From Parahaliea aestuarii (GTDB lineage Bacteria > Pseudomonadota > Gammaproteobacteria > Pseudomonadales > Halieaceae): DNA of 64,000 nucleotides. The position numbers were made by a program, and so were the translations under genes. The stretch lies in assembly GCF_008064635.1 (NCBI RefSeq), contig NZ_VRYZ01000005.1, positions 186,001-250,000 of the forward strand, in the 5' to 3' direction. Of the stretch, positions 38,487 to 48,550 are shown one piece after another. Numbering within the stretch: position 1 is the stretch's first letter; every line of letters begins with the position of its first letter. The notes under the pieces were generated by a model, which ran no database searches, was not told the origin of the DNA, and saw only the letters and a program-made list of their open reading frames with translations.

Positions 38487-40271
38487 ATGGGAGAACGGCA
38501 GTCAGTAGTATCCCCCGCTTTGACGCGGCGACTGGCGATCATCGGGCGGGCGCTGTCCGCCCTGGCCATCGCCGGCTGGCTCTGGGCGTGTAGCGAGCGG
38601 CAGGTCGCTGTGCCTGCCGCGGAAGAGGCGGCTTTCAGCGGCCTGCCCGCTGATGCCCTGTACCTGAACGGTGAAGTGATCACCATGGCCGGGGAGGACG
38701 CAAGGGCCGAAGCCTTCGCCGTACTGGGTGAGCGCATAGTAGCGGTGGGCAGCAGCGACGCCATGCGGCGCCTGGCCGGGCCGGCAACCGAGGTTGTCGA
38801 TCTCGAGGGCAGGGCGGTGGTGCCTGGGCTCTATGCGGCCCACGATCATTTTCCCGGTGCCGGCGTTGTCGCCACCCGGCTGGTCGACCTGAACAGCCCG
38901 CCGATGGGCCGCATGACCACCATCGACGATGTGGTAGACGCACTGGCCGTGCGTGCAGCCAGCACCCCGGCCGGAGCGTGGATTCAGGGCCGCGGCTACG
39001 ATGACACCCTGCTGGAGGACGGCCGCCACCCCACCCGCGAGGACCTGGACCGGGCCTCGACCGCGCATCCGATCTGGATCAGTCACACTTCGGGGCACCT
39101 CGGCGTGGCCAATAGCCTTGCCCTGGAGATGGCCGGTATTACCGCGGCCACCCCGCAACCGGAAGGCGGCGTTATCCGCGTGGATCCTGAAACCGGTGAG
39201 CCCGATGGGGTGCTCGAGGAGAAGGCCCAGGTAGTGTCGGCACTGATCCCGCCCATGTCCGAGGACGAGGAAATGGCCGCCTACCGCGCCGCGGTGGATC
39301 TCTATCTGCGCCAGGGTGTCACCACCACGGTGATTACCGGTGCCCGCCCGGATACCTTCAGGGCACTGCAAAAGGCGCGGCAGAAGGATATCCTCGACCT
39401 GAGGGTGGTGGCGATGTCCATGTGCATGGACAGCAAAGAACCAGCCCCGGTGCAGAGTGCCGGTTTTGTCAGCGGTTTCGGCGACAGTCACCTGAAGCTC
39501 GGTGGCGTTAAAATTGTGCAGGACGGCTCCAACCAGGGCTATACAGGCTATTTCACCGAGCCTTACCACACGCCCTATCACGGCGACGACCAGTGGCGCG
39601 GCTATCCCTGGCGCAGCCAGGAAGAGCTGACGGCGATGGTGGTAGACCTGCACCAGCAGGGATACCAGATCGCCATCCACGGCAATGGCGACGCCGCCAT
39701 AGACCAGATCCTCAATGCCTTCCGCGCCGCCCAGGAAGCCTTCCCGCGCGCCGATGCGCGCCACCGTATCGAGCACTGCCAGATGGTGCGCAAGGACCAG
39801 CTCGATACCATCGCTGAACTCGGTATCACGCCATCGTTCTTCGTCGGCCACGTGTTCTACTGGGGTGACCGCCACCGCGACATCTTCATGGGCCCCGAGC
39901 GGGCGGCGGGCATCAGCCCGCTGGCCTCCGCCGACGCACGCGGCATCGTGTACACCATCCACGACGACACCCCGGTCACGCCGGTGGATCCCCTGCAACT
40001 GTTGTGGGTGTCTGCCAACCGCCTGACCCGCAGTAACCAGGTGCTGGGTGGCGAGGAACGGGTGGCCGTGGAGCGCGCCCTGCGCGCCCTGACCATCGAC
40101 GCGGCCTGGCAGAACTTCGAGGAGGTGGACAAGGGGTCGATCGAGGTGGGCAAGCTCGCGGACTTCGTGGTGCTGTCGAAGAACCCTTTGACCATTGATC
40201 CGCTGGAACTACGCGATATCGAGGTACTTTTCACCTATGTCGGAGGAGAGGCCGTGTATCGAAAAATCTGA
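38487..40271 (+). CDS. YtcJ-like metal-dependent amidohydrolase
   Basis: The 594-residue protein belongs to the amidohydrolase superfamily: LYLNGEVITMAGEDARAEA, VVPGLYAAHDHFPGAG (the HxH metal ligands are His-Asp-His), HGNGDAAIDQILNA, HRIEHCQM and the C-terminal KGSIEVGKLADFVVL. A hydrophobic N-terminus ends in a Cys (WLWACSE), so it may be a lipoprotein or periplasmic enzyme, though the lipobox is atypical. YtcJ-type enzymes act on N-substituted amides or formamides; the substrate here is unknown. It is co-transcribed with the TonB receptor and followed by a strong terminator. Confidence 0.88.
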   Translation: MGERQSVVSPALTRRLAIIGRALSALAIAGWLWACSERQVAVPAAEEAAFSGLPADALYLNGEVITMAGEDARAEAFAVLGERIVAVGSSDAMRRLAGPATEVVDLEGRAVVPGLYAAHDHFPGAGVVATRLVDLNSPPMGRMTTIDDVVDALAVRAASTPAGAWIQGRGYDDTLLEDGRHPTREDLDRASTAHPIWISHTSGHLGVANSLALEMAGITAATPQPEGGVIRVDPETGEPDGVLEEKAQVVSALIPPMSEDEEMAAYRAAVDLYLRQGVTTTVITGARPDTFRALQKARQKDILDLRVVAMSMCMDSKEPAPVQSAGFVSGFGDSHLKLGGVKIVQDGSNQGYTGYFTEPYHTPYHGDDQWRGYPWRSQEELTAMVVDLHQQGYQIAIHGNGDAAIDQILNAFRAAQEAFPRADARHRIEHCQMVRKDQLDTIAELGITPSFFVGHVFYWGDRHRDIFMGPERAAGISPLASADARGIVYTIHDDTPVTPVDPLQLLWVSANRLTRSNQVLGGEERVAVERALRALTIDAAWQNFEEVDKGSIEVGKLADFVVLSKNPLTIDPLELRDIEVLFTYVGGEAVYRKI

Positions 40272-40297
40272 ACCAGCCGTTGCGGGCTGTGCAGTTT

Positions 40298-40332
40298 GGC
40301 CCGGCACCGATCAGGTGCCGGGCCTTTTTTTT

Positions 40333-40333
<1 letters not shown>
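40298..40333 (+). terminator. Strong Rho-independent terminator of the receptor-amidohydrolase unit
   Basis: An 11-base stem, GGCCCGGCACC (40298-40308) with GGTGCCGGGCC (40314-40324), has a five-base loop and nine T residues after it. The T-run touches the stop codon of the converging SDR gene. In the opposite direction there is no U-tract, so it works for the + strand. Confidence 0.93.
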
Positions 40334-41217
<884 letters not shown>

Positions 41218-42678
41218 CTAGCGATCAAAACACTGCGCCAGGGTTTGAATCCCGGGTGTAATTTTGTGGGCGGGAATGGCGGAGAAACCCATGCGGAAAT
41301 AGTTTGCCGGCGGGTTGTCGCCAGCGAAGTGAATGCCGCCCGGTTCGACCAGCACACTTTTCTTCGCTGCGCGCCAGGCCAGGGCCTCGCTATCCACCCC
41401 CGGCGGCGCCTGCAGCCACAGGGAGGTGGCGCCGGAACTGACCGAGCCACCCAGCATACCGGGAAGGTACTGTTCTACCCCCTGCACCATGCGATCCAGC
41501 TTGGAGCGATACAGTTCGCGAATCTTGCGCAGGTAGGCATCGTAGTAGCCCTGTGACAGGAACAGGGCCAGTTGGCGCTGGTTGTTGGCTGGCGGATGGC
41601 GATACATGAGCCGGCGCAGCGAGCGGGCCTCGTTGATCAATTCCTCGTCCGCCACCATAAAGCCGATGCGCAGCCCCGGAGAAATCGATTTGGACATGCT
41701 GCCGATATAGACCACCCGGTTGCCGCGATCCATGGCCTTCAGCGCCGGTGTGGGGTTGTCCTGCATATTGATTTCGGCATCGTAGTCGTCCTCGATCAGT
41801 ATCATGTCGCGCAACTGTGCCATGTGCAGCAGGGCCTTGCGACGATCTGCGCTGAGTACCGCCCCGGTGGGCACCTGGTGGCTGGGTGTGAGGTAGAGGT
41901 AGTCGCAGGTTTCCAGTTGCTCGTCGACCACAATGCCCTGTTCGTCGACGCCCTGTAGGTGCAGGTCCGCGCCGAAGGTGGCAAAGATATTGCGCGCATC
42001 GCGAAAGCCCGGGTCCTCGAGCCCCACCCGTACGCCGGGCTGGCAAAGCAGGTTGGCCAGCAGGTAGAGGGAATTCTGGGTGCCGATGGTCACCAGTATC
42101 TCGCTGGCCTCGGCGTAGATGCCGCGCCGGGGCAACAGGCGGGTGCGCAGTTGCTCGATCAGCATCGGGTCGTCGGTGTCCACCCTGTCGTCGATCCAGT
42201 GCCGGCTCCAGCGCTCGTGGAGGGTTTTGCGGGCGCAGTCCCGCCACTGCTCGATGGGGAAATACTCGTGCTGCACCTGCCCGTAGATAAAGGGGTATTC
42301 GAAACTGGCCCAGTTGTTGGGTTTGACGATATTGCGGTCGCTGCCGGGGCGGATGCAGAAACGCTGCTGCCAGTCTACCGCTTCGACATCACCTGCGTCG
42401 CAGTTGCCGGGCAGGTATTCCGGGTCGGCGTAAGTGGGGGCCACGAAGTAGCCGCGACGCGGGCGGCTGACCAGGTAGCCTGTGTCCACCAGGTGCTCGT
42501 AGATCAGTACGATGGTGTTGCGCGAAACGCCGAGCATGCTGGCCATGCGCCGGGAGGAGGGCAGTGGTTCACTGGCGGGCAGTTTGCCGCTGAGAATCAG
42601 GTCGACCAGGTGTTCACGTACCTGGTCCTGCAGGGTGCGGTCGCTGTCAAATTCGATGTGTATGTAGGATTCCAGCAT
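41218..42678 (-). CDS. MocR-family transcriptional regulator (GntR HTH + aminotransferase-like domain)
   Basis: Residues about 10-80 form a GntR-type winged helix (LVDLILSGKLPASEPLPSSR, LGVSRNTIVLIYEHLVDTGYL). Residues about 115-486 are a fold-type I aminotransferase-like domain with the PLP lysine in IGSMSKSISPGLRIG. MocR proteins sense PLP or an amino compound bound to PLP. The family member type (PdxR, GabR, TauR and others) cannot be told from sequence. It is divergent from the DUF885 gene; the 157-base gap holds candidate operators. Confidence 0.93.
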   Translation of the reverse strand: MLESYIHIEFDSDRTLQDQVREHLVDLILSGKLPASEPLPSSRRMASMLGVSRNTIVLIYEHLVDTGYLVSRPRRGYFVAPTYADPEYLPGNCDAGDVEAVDWQQRFCIRPGSDRNIVKPNNWASFEYPFIYGQVQHEYFPIEQWRDCARKTLHERWSRHWIDDRVDTDDPMLIEQLRTRLLPRRGIYAEASEILVTIGTQNSLYLLANLLCQPGVRVGLEDPGFRDARNIFATFGADLHLQGVDEQGIVVDEQLETCDYLYLTPSHQVPTGAVLSADRRKALLHMAQLRDMILIEDDYDAEINMQDNPTPALKAMDRGNRVVYIGSMSKSISPGLRIGFMVADEELINEARSLRRLMYRHPPANNQRQLALFLSQGYYDAYLRKIRELYRSKLDRMVQGVEQYLPGMLGGSVSSGATSLWLQAPPGVDSEALAWRAAKKSVLVEPGGIHFAGDNPPANYFRMGFSAIPAHKITPGIQTLAQCFDR

Positions 42679-42783
42679 GGCTTGGGACTCAGGAACAGAT
42701 TTTCATAAATTATAGGCAATATCTGCGCCAGTTACGCCGACCGCCCTGGGCCGCAGCGCCAGGTGACCCTTGCCCTAGGCCGC

Positions 42784-42819
42784 CTGGTTCGCAACACTTT
42801 ACCAGTCTCATGAACCAGT
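42784..42819. promoter_or_regulatory. Candidate MocR operator: three (A/T)ACCAG elements
   Basis: CTGGTT (42784-42789, the reverse complement of AACCAG), TACCAGT (42800-42806) and AACCAGT (42813-42819) lie between the divergent start codons. Two are direct repeats 13 bases apart; the outer one is inverted, and CTGGTTC forms a perfect 7-base inverted repeat with GAACCAG (42812-42818). MocR regulators such as GabR are known to bind direct repeats sometimes joined by an inverted one. Binding is inferred. Confidence 0.45.
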
Positions 42820-42835
42820 TACATGGATTATCAAT

Positions 42836-44569
42836 ATGACCAGAATTTACCTACTGGCTTTTCTCGCCCTGCTGTCCCTGTCCGCTCATGCCGACTGGAT
42901 TGAGCAGAGCAATCGCTACGCCATGCAGGTCCTGGAACGCCAGGCCAGTGTTGAGCCGGAGACAGTCGCCGCCTATGGCCTGTCCCGCTTTGACGCGGAG
43001 GTGGCGCACATTGGTCCCGGCAGCCATCAGCGCCAACTGGCGCTGTACCGGGAGCTGCTGGCTGCTATCGACGGCTGGCGCGAGAGCGAGAAAAATACCC
43101 GTGTCATTCAGGACCTGGAGATCATGGCCAGCGCCATGCAGGGAGAGCTCGACACTCTGCAGCTGGAGCATCAGTACCTGCTGCCCTACGTCGACCTGCA
43201 CGCTTTCCTGTTCAACAGCTTCCGCAGCCTGCTGGATCCTCGCGTCGACAGGAAGCGCTATCCCGCCGCGCTGGAGCGTTTGGCAAAGTACACTGGCCAG
43301 GCCGATGGCGTTACGCCGATCACCGAGCAGGCCCGGTCGCTCACCGAATCCCGCCGCGCTGACAAGACCCTGCTCGGTCCCTACCGCGGCGAAGTGGAAA
43401 ACCATCTCGAGTCCGCTCCCCACCTGTTGGCCGGCCTGCGCAGCGTGTTCGAGGATTCGGGCCTCGACGGCTGGCAGGATGGTCTGGCGCTGCTGGAACA
43501 GCAGCTGGCGGATTACGGGAATTGGGTACGCGAGACCGTGCTGCCGCTGGCGCGGGAGGACAATCGCCTGCCCGAGGCCCTCTACGTGGACAGTCTCAAG
43601 AGCTACGGCGTCATGGATTCTCCCGAGGCCCTGATCGCCGAGGGACAGTACAGCTACCAGTTGATCCGCAGCCAGATGCAGGCGCTGGCCATGCGCATCG
43701 CGGCGGAACGCGGCTGGAAAGACCATCGCCTGGTGCCGGTGCTGCGCGAGCTGAAAAAACAGCAGGTGCCACAGGACGAACTGCTGGCGCTGTACCGGGA
43801 GCGCCTGAAGACGGTGGAAGACATCATCCGCCGCGAGCAACTGGTCACGCTGCCCGGGCGCGATGCGGTTATCCGCATGGCGAGCGAGGCAGAAGCCGCC
43901 GCGATCCCCGCGTCCTTCATGAGCCCGCCCCAGTTGATCGACAACACCGGCCAGTACGGTGAATTCGTACTGGTGCAGAGCAATCCCGCGCTGGGGCCGG
44001 AAGCGCAGATGGACGACTGGAGCCACGACGCCATGACATGGGCCCTGCTGGTGCACGAGGCGCGACCGGGTCACGAACTGCAGTTCTCCCGGTTGGTGGA
44101 AGACGGCACCTCACTGGCGCGGGCCATCTACGCCTTCAACAGCGCCAATGCCGAGGGGTGGGGGCTCTACGCCGAATCCATCATGCAGCCCTACCTGCCG
44201 CTGGAAGGCCAGCTGTTTGACCTCTACACACGCCTGATGCGGGCGGCGCGCATGTTCCTCGACCCGATGGTCAACACCGGCCAGATGAGCCGCGACGAGG
44301 CGGAGAATTTCCTGGTGGAGCAGACGGCGTTGTCGCGGCCCATGGCCAGCTCCGAGGCCGACCGCTATGCCTTCCGCTTGCCCGGCCAGGCCACCTCCTA
44401 TTACTACGGCTATGTGCGCTTGATGCGCCTGCGCACGGAAGTGGAAATCGCCCTGGGTGACGATTTCAGCGCGCTGGAATTCCACGACTTCATCCTGAAG
44501 CAGGGCCTGTTGCCGCCGGCGCTGTTGCGGGAGGCGGTACTGCAGCAGTTTGGCGTGTCCCGGGACTGA
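42836..44569 (+). CDS. DUF885 family metallopeptidase-like exported protein
   Basis: The 577-residue protein has a signal peptide (MTRIYLLAFLALLSLSAHA) and so should act in the periplasm. The DUF885 zinc-like motif LVHEARPGHELQ is present (His407, Glu408, His413), with ANAEGWGLYAE downstream supplying a probable third ligand. Proteins of this family are thought to be M2/M3-related zinc peptidases, mostly uncharacterised. It is divergent from a MocR regulator. It may process a peptide or amino-acid conjugate; this is inference. Confidence 0.85.
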   Translation: MTRIYLLAFLALLSLSAHADWIEQSNRYAMQVLERQASVEPETVAAYGLSRFDAEVAHIGPGSHQRQLALYRELLAAIDGWRESEKNTRVIQDLEIMASAMQGELDTLQLEHQYLLPYVDLHAFLFNSFRSLLDPRVDRKRYPAALERLAKYTGQADGVTPITEQARSLTESRRADKTLLGPYRGEVENHLESAPHLLAGLRSVFEDSGLDGWQDGLALLEQQLADYGNWVRETVLPLAREDNRLPEALYVDSLKSYGVMDSPEALIAEGQYSYQLIRSQMQALAMRIAAERGWKDHRLVPVLRELKKQQVPQDELLALYRERLKTVEDIIRREQLVTLPGRDAVIRMASEAEAAAIPASFMSPPQLIDNTGQYGEFVLVQSNPALGPEAQMDDWSHDAMTWALLVHEARPGHELQFSRLVEDGTSLARAIYAFNSANAEGWGLYAESIMQPYLPLEGQLFDLYTRLMRAARMFLDPMVNTGQMSRDEAENFLVEQTALSRPMASSEADRYAFRLPGQATSYYYGYVRLMRLRTEVEIALGDDFSALEFHDFILKQGLLPPALLREAVLQQFGVSRD

Positions 44570-44589
44570 AGCGGCGGCTTCCGCCGCTT
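44569..44589 (+). terminator. GC-rich hairpin directly after the DUF885 gene
   Basis: AAGCGGCGG (44569-44577) pairs perfectly with CCGCCGCTT (44581-44589) across a three-base loop and is followed by TCCTG. It begins at the last base of the stop codon. The T-tract is very short, so termination is possible but may be weak. Confidence 0.45.
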
Positions 44590-44629
44590 TCCTGCTAGAC
44601 TGCGCGCTTTTGCGCATTGGAGAACGGGT

Positions 44630-47086
44630 ATGAGAGCCCTCTGTATTGTTCTGCTTGGCCTGGCGCTTGCGGCCTGTGGCGGCGACGGCGACAACGCCCC
44701 GGCCGGACTGCCCGGTATCGACGGACACACCCGTGGCATGCAGCACCTCGACGGATTCGTCGACCTGTACTGGGACGAAGAGGGTGGCAAGCTGTTGCTG
44801 GAAGTGGCCGAGCTGGAAACGCCCTTTATCTATGTCAGCAGCCTGGCGCGCGGGGTCGGTTCCAACGACCTCGGCCTGGATCGCGGACAGCTGGGCGAAA
44901 CCCATCTCGCGCGTTTTGTGCGCTCGGGCAAGAAGGTCCTGCTGCTCGCGGACAATCCGGCTTACGTTGCCACCAGCGACAACGCCGACGAACTGCAGGC
45001 CATAAGAGAGGCCTTCGCCCGCTCGGCACTGGGCGGTTTCGAGATAGTCGCCGAGAGCCGGGGGCGGGTGCTGGTGGATGCGACTGACTGGTTCCTGCGC
45101 GATGCCCACAATGTCGCCGCACGCCTGAAACAGACGGAGCAGGGCAGTTACAAGGCCGATCCACAGCGCTCTGCCATCTTCCTGCCGCGCACCAAAGCCT
45201 TCCCGGACAACACCGAAATAGAGGCGATGGTCACCCTGGCTGGTGAGCCTTCAGGCGCTGTTATCGGCACCGTGACGCCGGATGCCCGCGCTGTGACCGT
45301 GCACCAGCACCACTCCTTCGTGCGCCTGCCGGAGCCGGGCTACGAGCCCCTGCCCTACGATCCGCGCTCGGGCTTTATCGATCCCAGCTACGGCAGTCTG
45401 CGCTATGACTACGGCAGCCCTATTGGCGAGCCATTGCGCCAGACCTACGCCTGGCGCCACCGGCTGGAAAAGCGCGATCCCGCGGCGGTATTGAGCGAGC
45501 CGGTGGAACCCATCGTCTACTACCTGGACCGGGGCGCCCCTGAGCCGGTGCGTACTGCGTTGATTGAAGGCGCCCTGTGGTGGAACGAGGCCTTCGAGGC
45601 GGCCGGTTACAAGGACGCCTTCCAGGTGCAGATGCTGCCGGAGGGCGCCGACCCGATGGATGTGCGCTACAACGTGATCCAGTGGGTGCATCGCTCCACC
45701 CGGGGCTGGTCCTATGGCGCCAGCGTCCGCGATCCGCGCACCCAGGAGATAATTAAAGGCCACGTGACTCTCGGCTCCCTGCGGGTGCGCCAGGACTACC
45801 TGCTGGCGGAAGGTCTGACCGCGCCCTACGGCGAGGACGGCGCGGTGCCGGAAGAATTGCTGGAGTTTGCCCTGGCCCGTATACGGCAGTTGTCCGCCCA
45901 CGAGGTGGGTCACACCCTGGGCCTGGAACACAATTTTGCCGCCAGCACCGACAATCGCGCCTCGGTAATGGATTATCCCCATCCCTACGTCACCCTCACC
46001 GGCAACGGTGAAGTGGACCTGTCACAGGCCTATGACAGCGGCATGGGCGAGTGGGACAAGCGCGCCATTCTCTACGGTTACCAGGATTTTCCGGAAGGTA
46101 CAGACGCAGCCGCCGCGCGCGAACAGATTATCCGCGACACCTACGCCCGGGGCCTGCATTTTGTGGCGGACGCGCACTCACGTGGCGATGCCTTTGCCGT
46201 CTCCGCCGGCCCGGCCCATCCCCGCGGCAGCCTGTGGGACAACGGCAGCGACCCGGTGGCAGAACTGCAGCGCCTGATGACGCTGCGCGAGACGGTGCTG
46301 GCGCAATTTTCCGAGCGCACTGTCCGCGTCGGTCGGCCGATGGCGAGTATCGAGGACGCGCTGGTGCCGATGTACCTGATGCACCGCTACCAGGTGCAGG
46401 CCGCGGCGACCCTGATCGGCGGCCAGGAGTTCTCCTACGCCATGCGCGGCGATGGCCTGGTGCCGACCGCGATGGTGACGCCGGCGCGGCAGCGCGAGGC
46501 GATCAGCGCACTGCTGGATACATTGAAGCCCGAGGCCCTGGCCCTGCGCCCGGAACTGCTGGCGTTGATTCCGCCGCGGCCGCCGGGTTCCGGGGATGAC
46601 CGCGAGTTGTTCCCGCGCCAGACCGGCTACGTGGTCGACCCACTGGCGGCGGCGCAGGTGGCTGCCTCGCTCAGTGTGGATTTGCTCCTGAACCCGACCC
46701 GGGCTGCACGTATGAATAACAACCGTGCGCGCTCTGCCGCACAGCCGGCTTTCCTCGATCTGCTGGGTGCACTGCTGGCGGTCACCTTCTACGCCGAACC
46801 CGCCACCGGCAACGCTGGCGCGCTGCAGCGGGTGGTGAATACGGTCACACTGGATCGCCTGATGCAGCTGGCGGGTAACGCGGACGCCCAGACCCAGGCC
46901 CGGGCCGAGGCCCTGGATGTGCTGCTGGCATTACAGCCGCAACTGGAGGAGCGGGCGCCCGTGGCCAGCCCTGACTGGCGCGCCCACTACCGTTTTCTCG
47001 CGGTGCAGATTGACCGCTTCCTCGATGACGGGGAAGCGCTGGCGGGGCTGAAGTTGCTCGGGGCGCCGCCGGGCTCACCGATCTAG
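44630..47086 (+). CDS. Zinc-dependent metalloprotease lipoprotein (DUF5117/DUF5118-like, HExxH)
   Basis: The 818-residue protein has a lipoprotein signal (LLGLALAACGGDGD, Cys about residue 18) and the gluzincin/metzincin-like motif HEVGHTLGLEH (His424, Glu425, His428, His434), plus ASVMDYPHPYV, a Met-turn-like segment. This matches the large exported zinc-dependent metalloproteases of Bacteroidetes and marine gammaproteobacteria. It probably acts on external or periplasmic polypeptides. TAGACT (44596-44601) could be a -10. Its stop codon overlaps the converging gene's stop in a shared CTAG. Confidence 0.87.
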   Translation: MRALCIVLLGLALAACGGDGDNAPAGLPGIDGHTRGMQHLDGFVDLYWDEEGGKLLLEVAELETPFIYVSSLARGVGSNDLGLDRGQLGETHLARFVRSGKKVLLLADNPAYVATSDNADELQAIREAFARSALGGFEIVAESRGRVLVDATDWFLRDAHNVAARLKQTEQGSYKADPQRSAIFLPRTKAFPDNTEIEAMVTLAGEPSGAVIGTVTPDARAVTVHQHHSFVRLPEPGYEPLPYDPRSGFIDPSYGSLRYDYGSPIGEPLRQTYAWRHRLEKRDPAAVLSEPVEPIVYYLDRGAPEPVRTALIEGALWWNEAFEAAGYKDAFQVQMLPEGADPMDVRYNVIQWVHRSTRGWSYGASVRDPRTQEIIKGHVTLGSLRVRQDYLLAEGLTAPYGEDGAVPEELLEFALARIRQLSAHEVGHTLGLEHNFAASTDNRASVMDYPHPYVTLTGNGEVDLSQAYDSGMGEWDKRAILYGYQDFPEGTDAAAAREQIIRDTYARGLHFVADAHSRGDAFAVSAGPAHPRGSLWDNGSDPVAELQRLMTLRETVLAQFSERTVRVGRPMASIEDALVPMYLMHRYQVQAAATLIGGQEFSYAMRGDGLVPTAMVTPARQREAISALLDTLKPEALALRPELLALIPPRPPGSGDDRELFPRQTGYVVDPLAAAQVAASLSVDLLLNPTRAARMNNNRARSAAQPAFLDLLGALLAVTFYAEPATGNAGALQRVVNTVTLDRLMQLAGNADAQTQARAEALDVLLALQPQLEERAPVASPDWRAHYRFLAVQIDRFLDDGEALAGLKLLGAPPGSPI

Positions 47087-48264
47087 TTGGCGGCTTCGGC
47101 GCGGGCGCGATCGACTTCCTCGGCCACCATGGCAATGATTTCCTCCAGCACCAGCTGAACGGGCGCCCCGGAATCGGTGCGGCTGTAGTCGTCGATGGCG
47201 ACATAGCCGCCGATTTCGCGGGCGGTATCGATCCAGGCGACGGCGCCAAAGGCACCCGGGTCGTAGAACACGGTGGCCGCCTCGCCGTCGGTGTCGGGGG
47301 CGGCAATCCACCAGCCCATGCCGTAGGGGGTGCCGAACTCGCCGGCGCGATCCTCGCGCATAAAGGCCAGCGCATCTTCGGACAGCACACGGTTTTCGCC
47401 GCAGACGCCGCCCCTCAGGGTCATCAGCAATAGTTTTGCGTAGTCCTGCATGTTGCTGATGGCGCCGCCTTCGATGTTGGGGTTGTCCAGCCCCCGCAGG
47501 CTGTCCGGGCTGCCGCTCCAGGCGCTGAGGTCGCTCCACATGTTGCCGTACTGGAACACCTCCAGGTCGCAGGGTTCGGCGATGTAGCTGTCGAAGGCCT
47601 GGCGCCAGCTGCTGTTGCTGACCTGCTCCGCCACCGCGCCTGCCAGCTGCCACTGGGAGCCGCCGTAGCTGTAGCTGGTCCCCGGGGGCTGGCTGTTCGC
47701 CAGAGGAGTGCTGTAGATGGTGCGGGCGCAGTTTTCCAGGGTGCCGGCGGGCGCGTACTGGCAGAGGTGGGCGCCGTAGCTGGACAGGGCTTCCAGGCCG
47801 GGAATGCCGGAGGTGTTGCTGAGCAACTGTATGCTGGTGGCAGCGCCGTAGACGCCCTCCCAGGGCAGGTAGTTGTCGATGCTCGCCGCTACGTCGTAAT
47901 CGAGTGTGTCGTCTTCGTGCAGGGCCATCAGCAGGGCCGCGGTCGGCATCTTGCTGGTGGATGCGAGCATCACCACGATGTCGAGGGTGTGATCGCCCAG
48001 CGCGGACTCGTGCACTATACCCTGTTCGCGATCCACGATGGTGTAGGAAATACCGTCGAAGACCTCGCTCTCATCGAGAAAGCGCTGGAAGCGGTCATCC
48101 ACCGCGCTGAAACTGTAGGCCGGCGGGCTGGGTTCGGGCGGCAGCGGCACCGCCGGGGCCGGATCGCTGCTGTCGCTGCACGCGCTGAGGGTGGAACCGA
48201 GGAGGGCGGCGAGAACCGGGGCGAAACCGGCGTTCCGCAGGCTGGACAGGCTGGACGGCTGCAT
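47083..48264 (-). CDS. Serine hydrolase, class C beta-lactamase / PBP-like lipoprotein
   Basis: From the ATG at 48264 the protein has 393 residues; AGGAG lies eight bases upstream. A lipoprotein signal ends in LSAC (Cys29). The SxxK catalytic motif is STSK (Ser102, Lys105) in MLASTSKMPTAAL, and YSYGG takes the place of the YxN motif. The fold is that of the broad serine-hydrolase family (esterases, D-aminopeptidases, PBPs). True beta-lactamase activity is not implied. A frame open to 48585 overlaps the opposite acyl-CoA dehydrogenase gene and is rejected. Confidence 0.85.
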   Translation of the reverse strand: MQPSSLSSLRNAGFAPVLAALLGSTLSACSDSSDPAPAVPLPPEPSPPAYSFSAVDDRFQRFLDESEVFDGISYTIVDREQGIVHESALGDHTLDIVVMLASTSKMPTAALLMALHEDDTLDYDVAASIDNYLPWEGVYGAATSIQLLSNTSGIPGLEALSSYGAHLCQYAPAGTLENCARTIYSTPLANSQPPGTSYSYGGSQWQLAGAVAEQVSNSSWRQAFDSYIAEPCDLEVFQYGNMWSDLSAWSGSPDSLRGLDNPNIEGGAISNMQDYAKLLLMTLRGGVCGENRVLSEDALAFMREDRAGEFGTPYGMGWWIAAPDTDGEAATVFYDPGAFGAVAWIDTAREIGGYVAIDDYSRTDSGAPVQLVLEEIIAMVAEEVDRARAEAAN

Positions 48265-48350
48265 GGGTGAATCTCCTGGCTGTGCGGCAGGGCCGCTCGT
48301 TGTAGTTATGTTGCCGGGAAATTTTGCATACCGAATATTTGAAATCAAGA

Positions 48351-48389
48351 GAAAGGCGGGATTTTTGCGCAAAAAATATCCTGCTTTTC
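48351..48389. other. Long near-perfect hairpin in the divergent region
   Basis: The arm 48351-48366 (GAAAGGCGGGATTTTT) can fold onto 48371-48389 over a GCGC loop. Twelve outer bases pair with only two G-U wobbles in the + transcript, then an A/T block pairs with a small bulge. There is no following T-run on either strand. It lies between the divergent serine hydrolase and acyl-CoA dehydrogenase genes. Confidence 0.5.
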
Positions 48390-48550
48390 TGCTGTCATGC
48401 CTCCGTACCGCTGCCGAGGATTTCAAGCCAGGCGAAGCTTGCCGAAACGGCCTGCGGCTGAATACGCCACTGTAATTTGTGCGAGGTTGTACAGCGGCCA
48501 TATCCCCGGTATTACTGGCTGCCTTACGCCAACCATAACGGGACCAGTCC

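Noticed and set aside
47083-48264. Beta-lactamase resistance gene
   Set aside because: The SxxK motif is shared with many esterases and peptidases; the YxN and KTG motifs of true class C enzymes are not clear.
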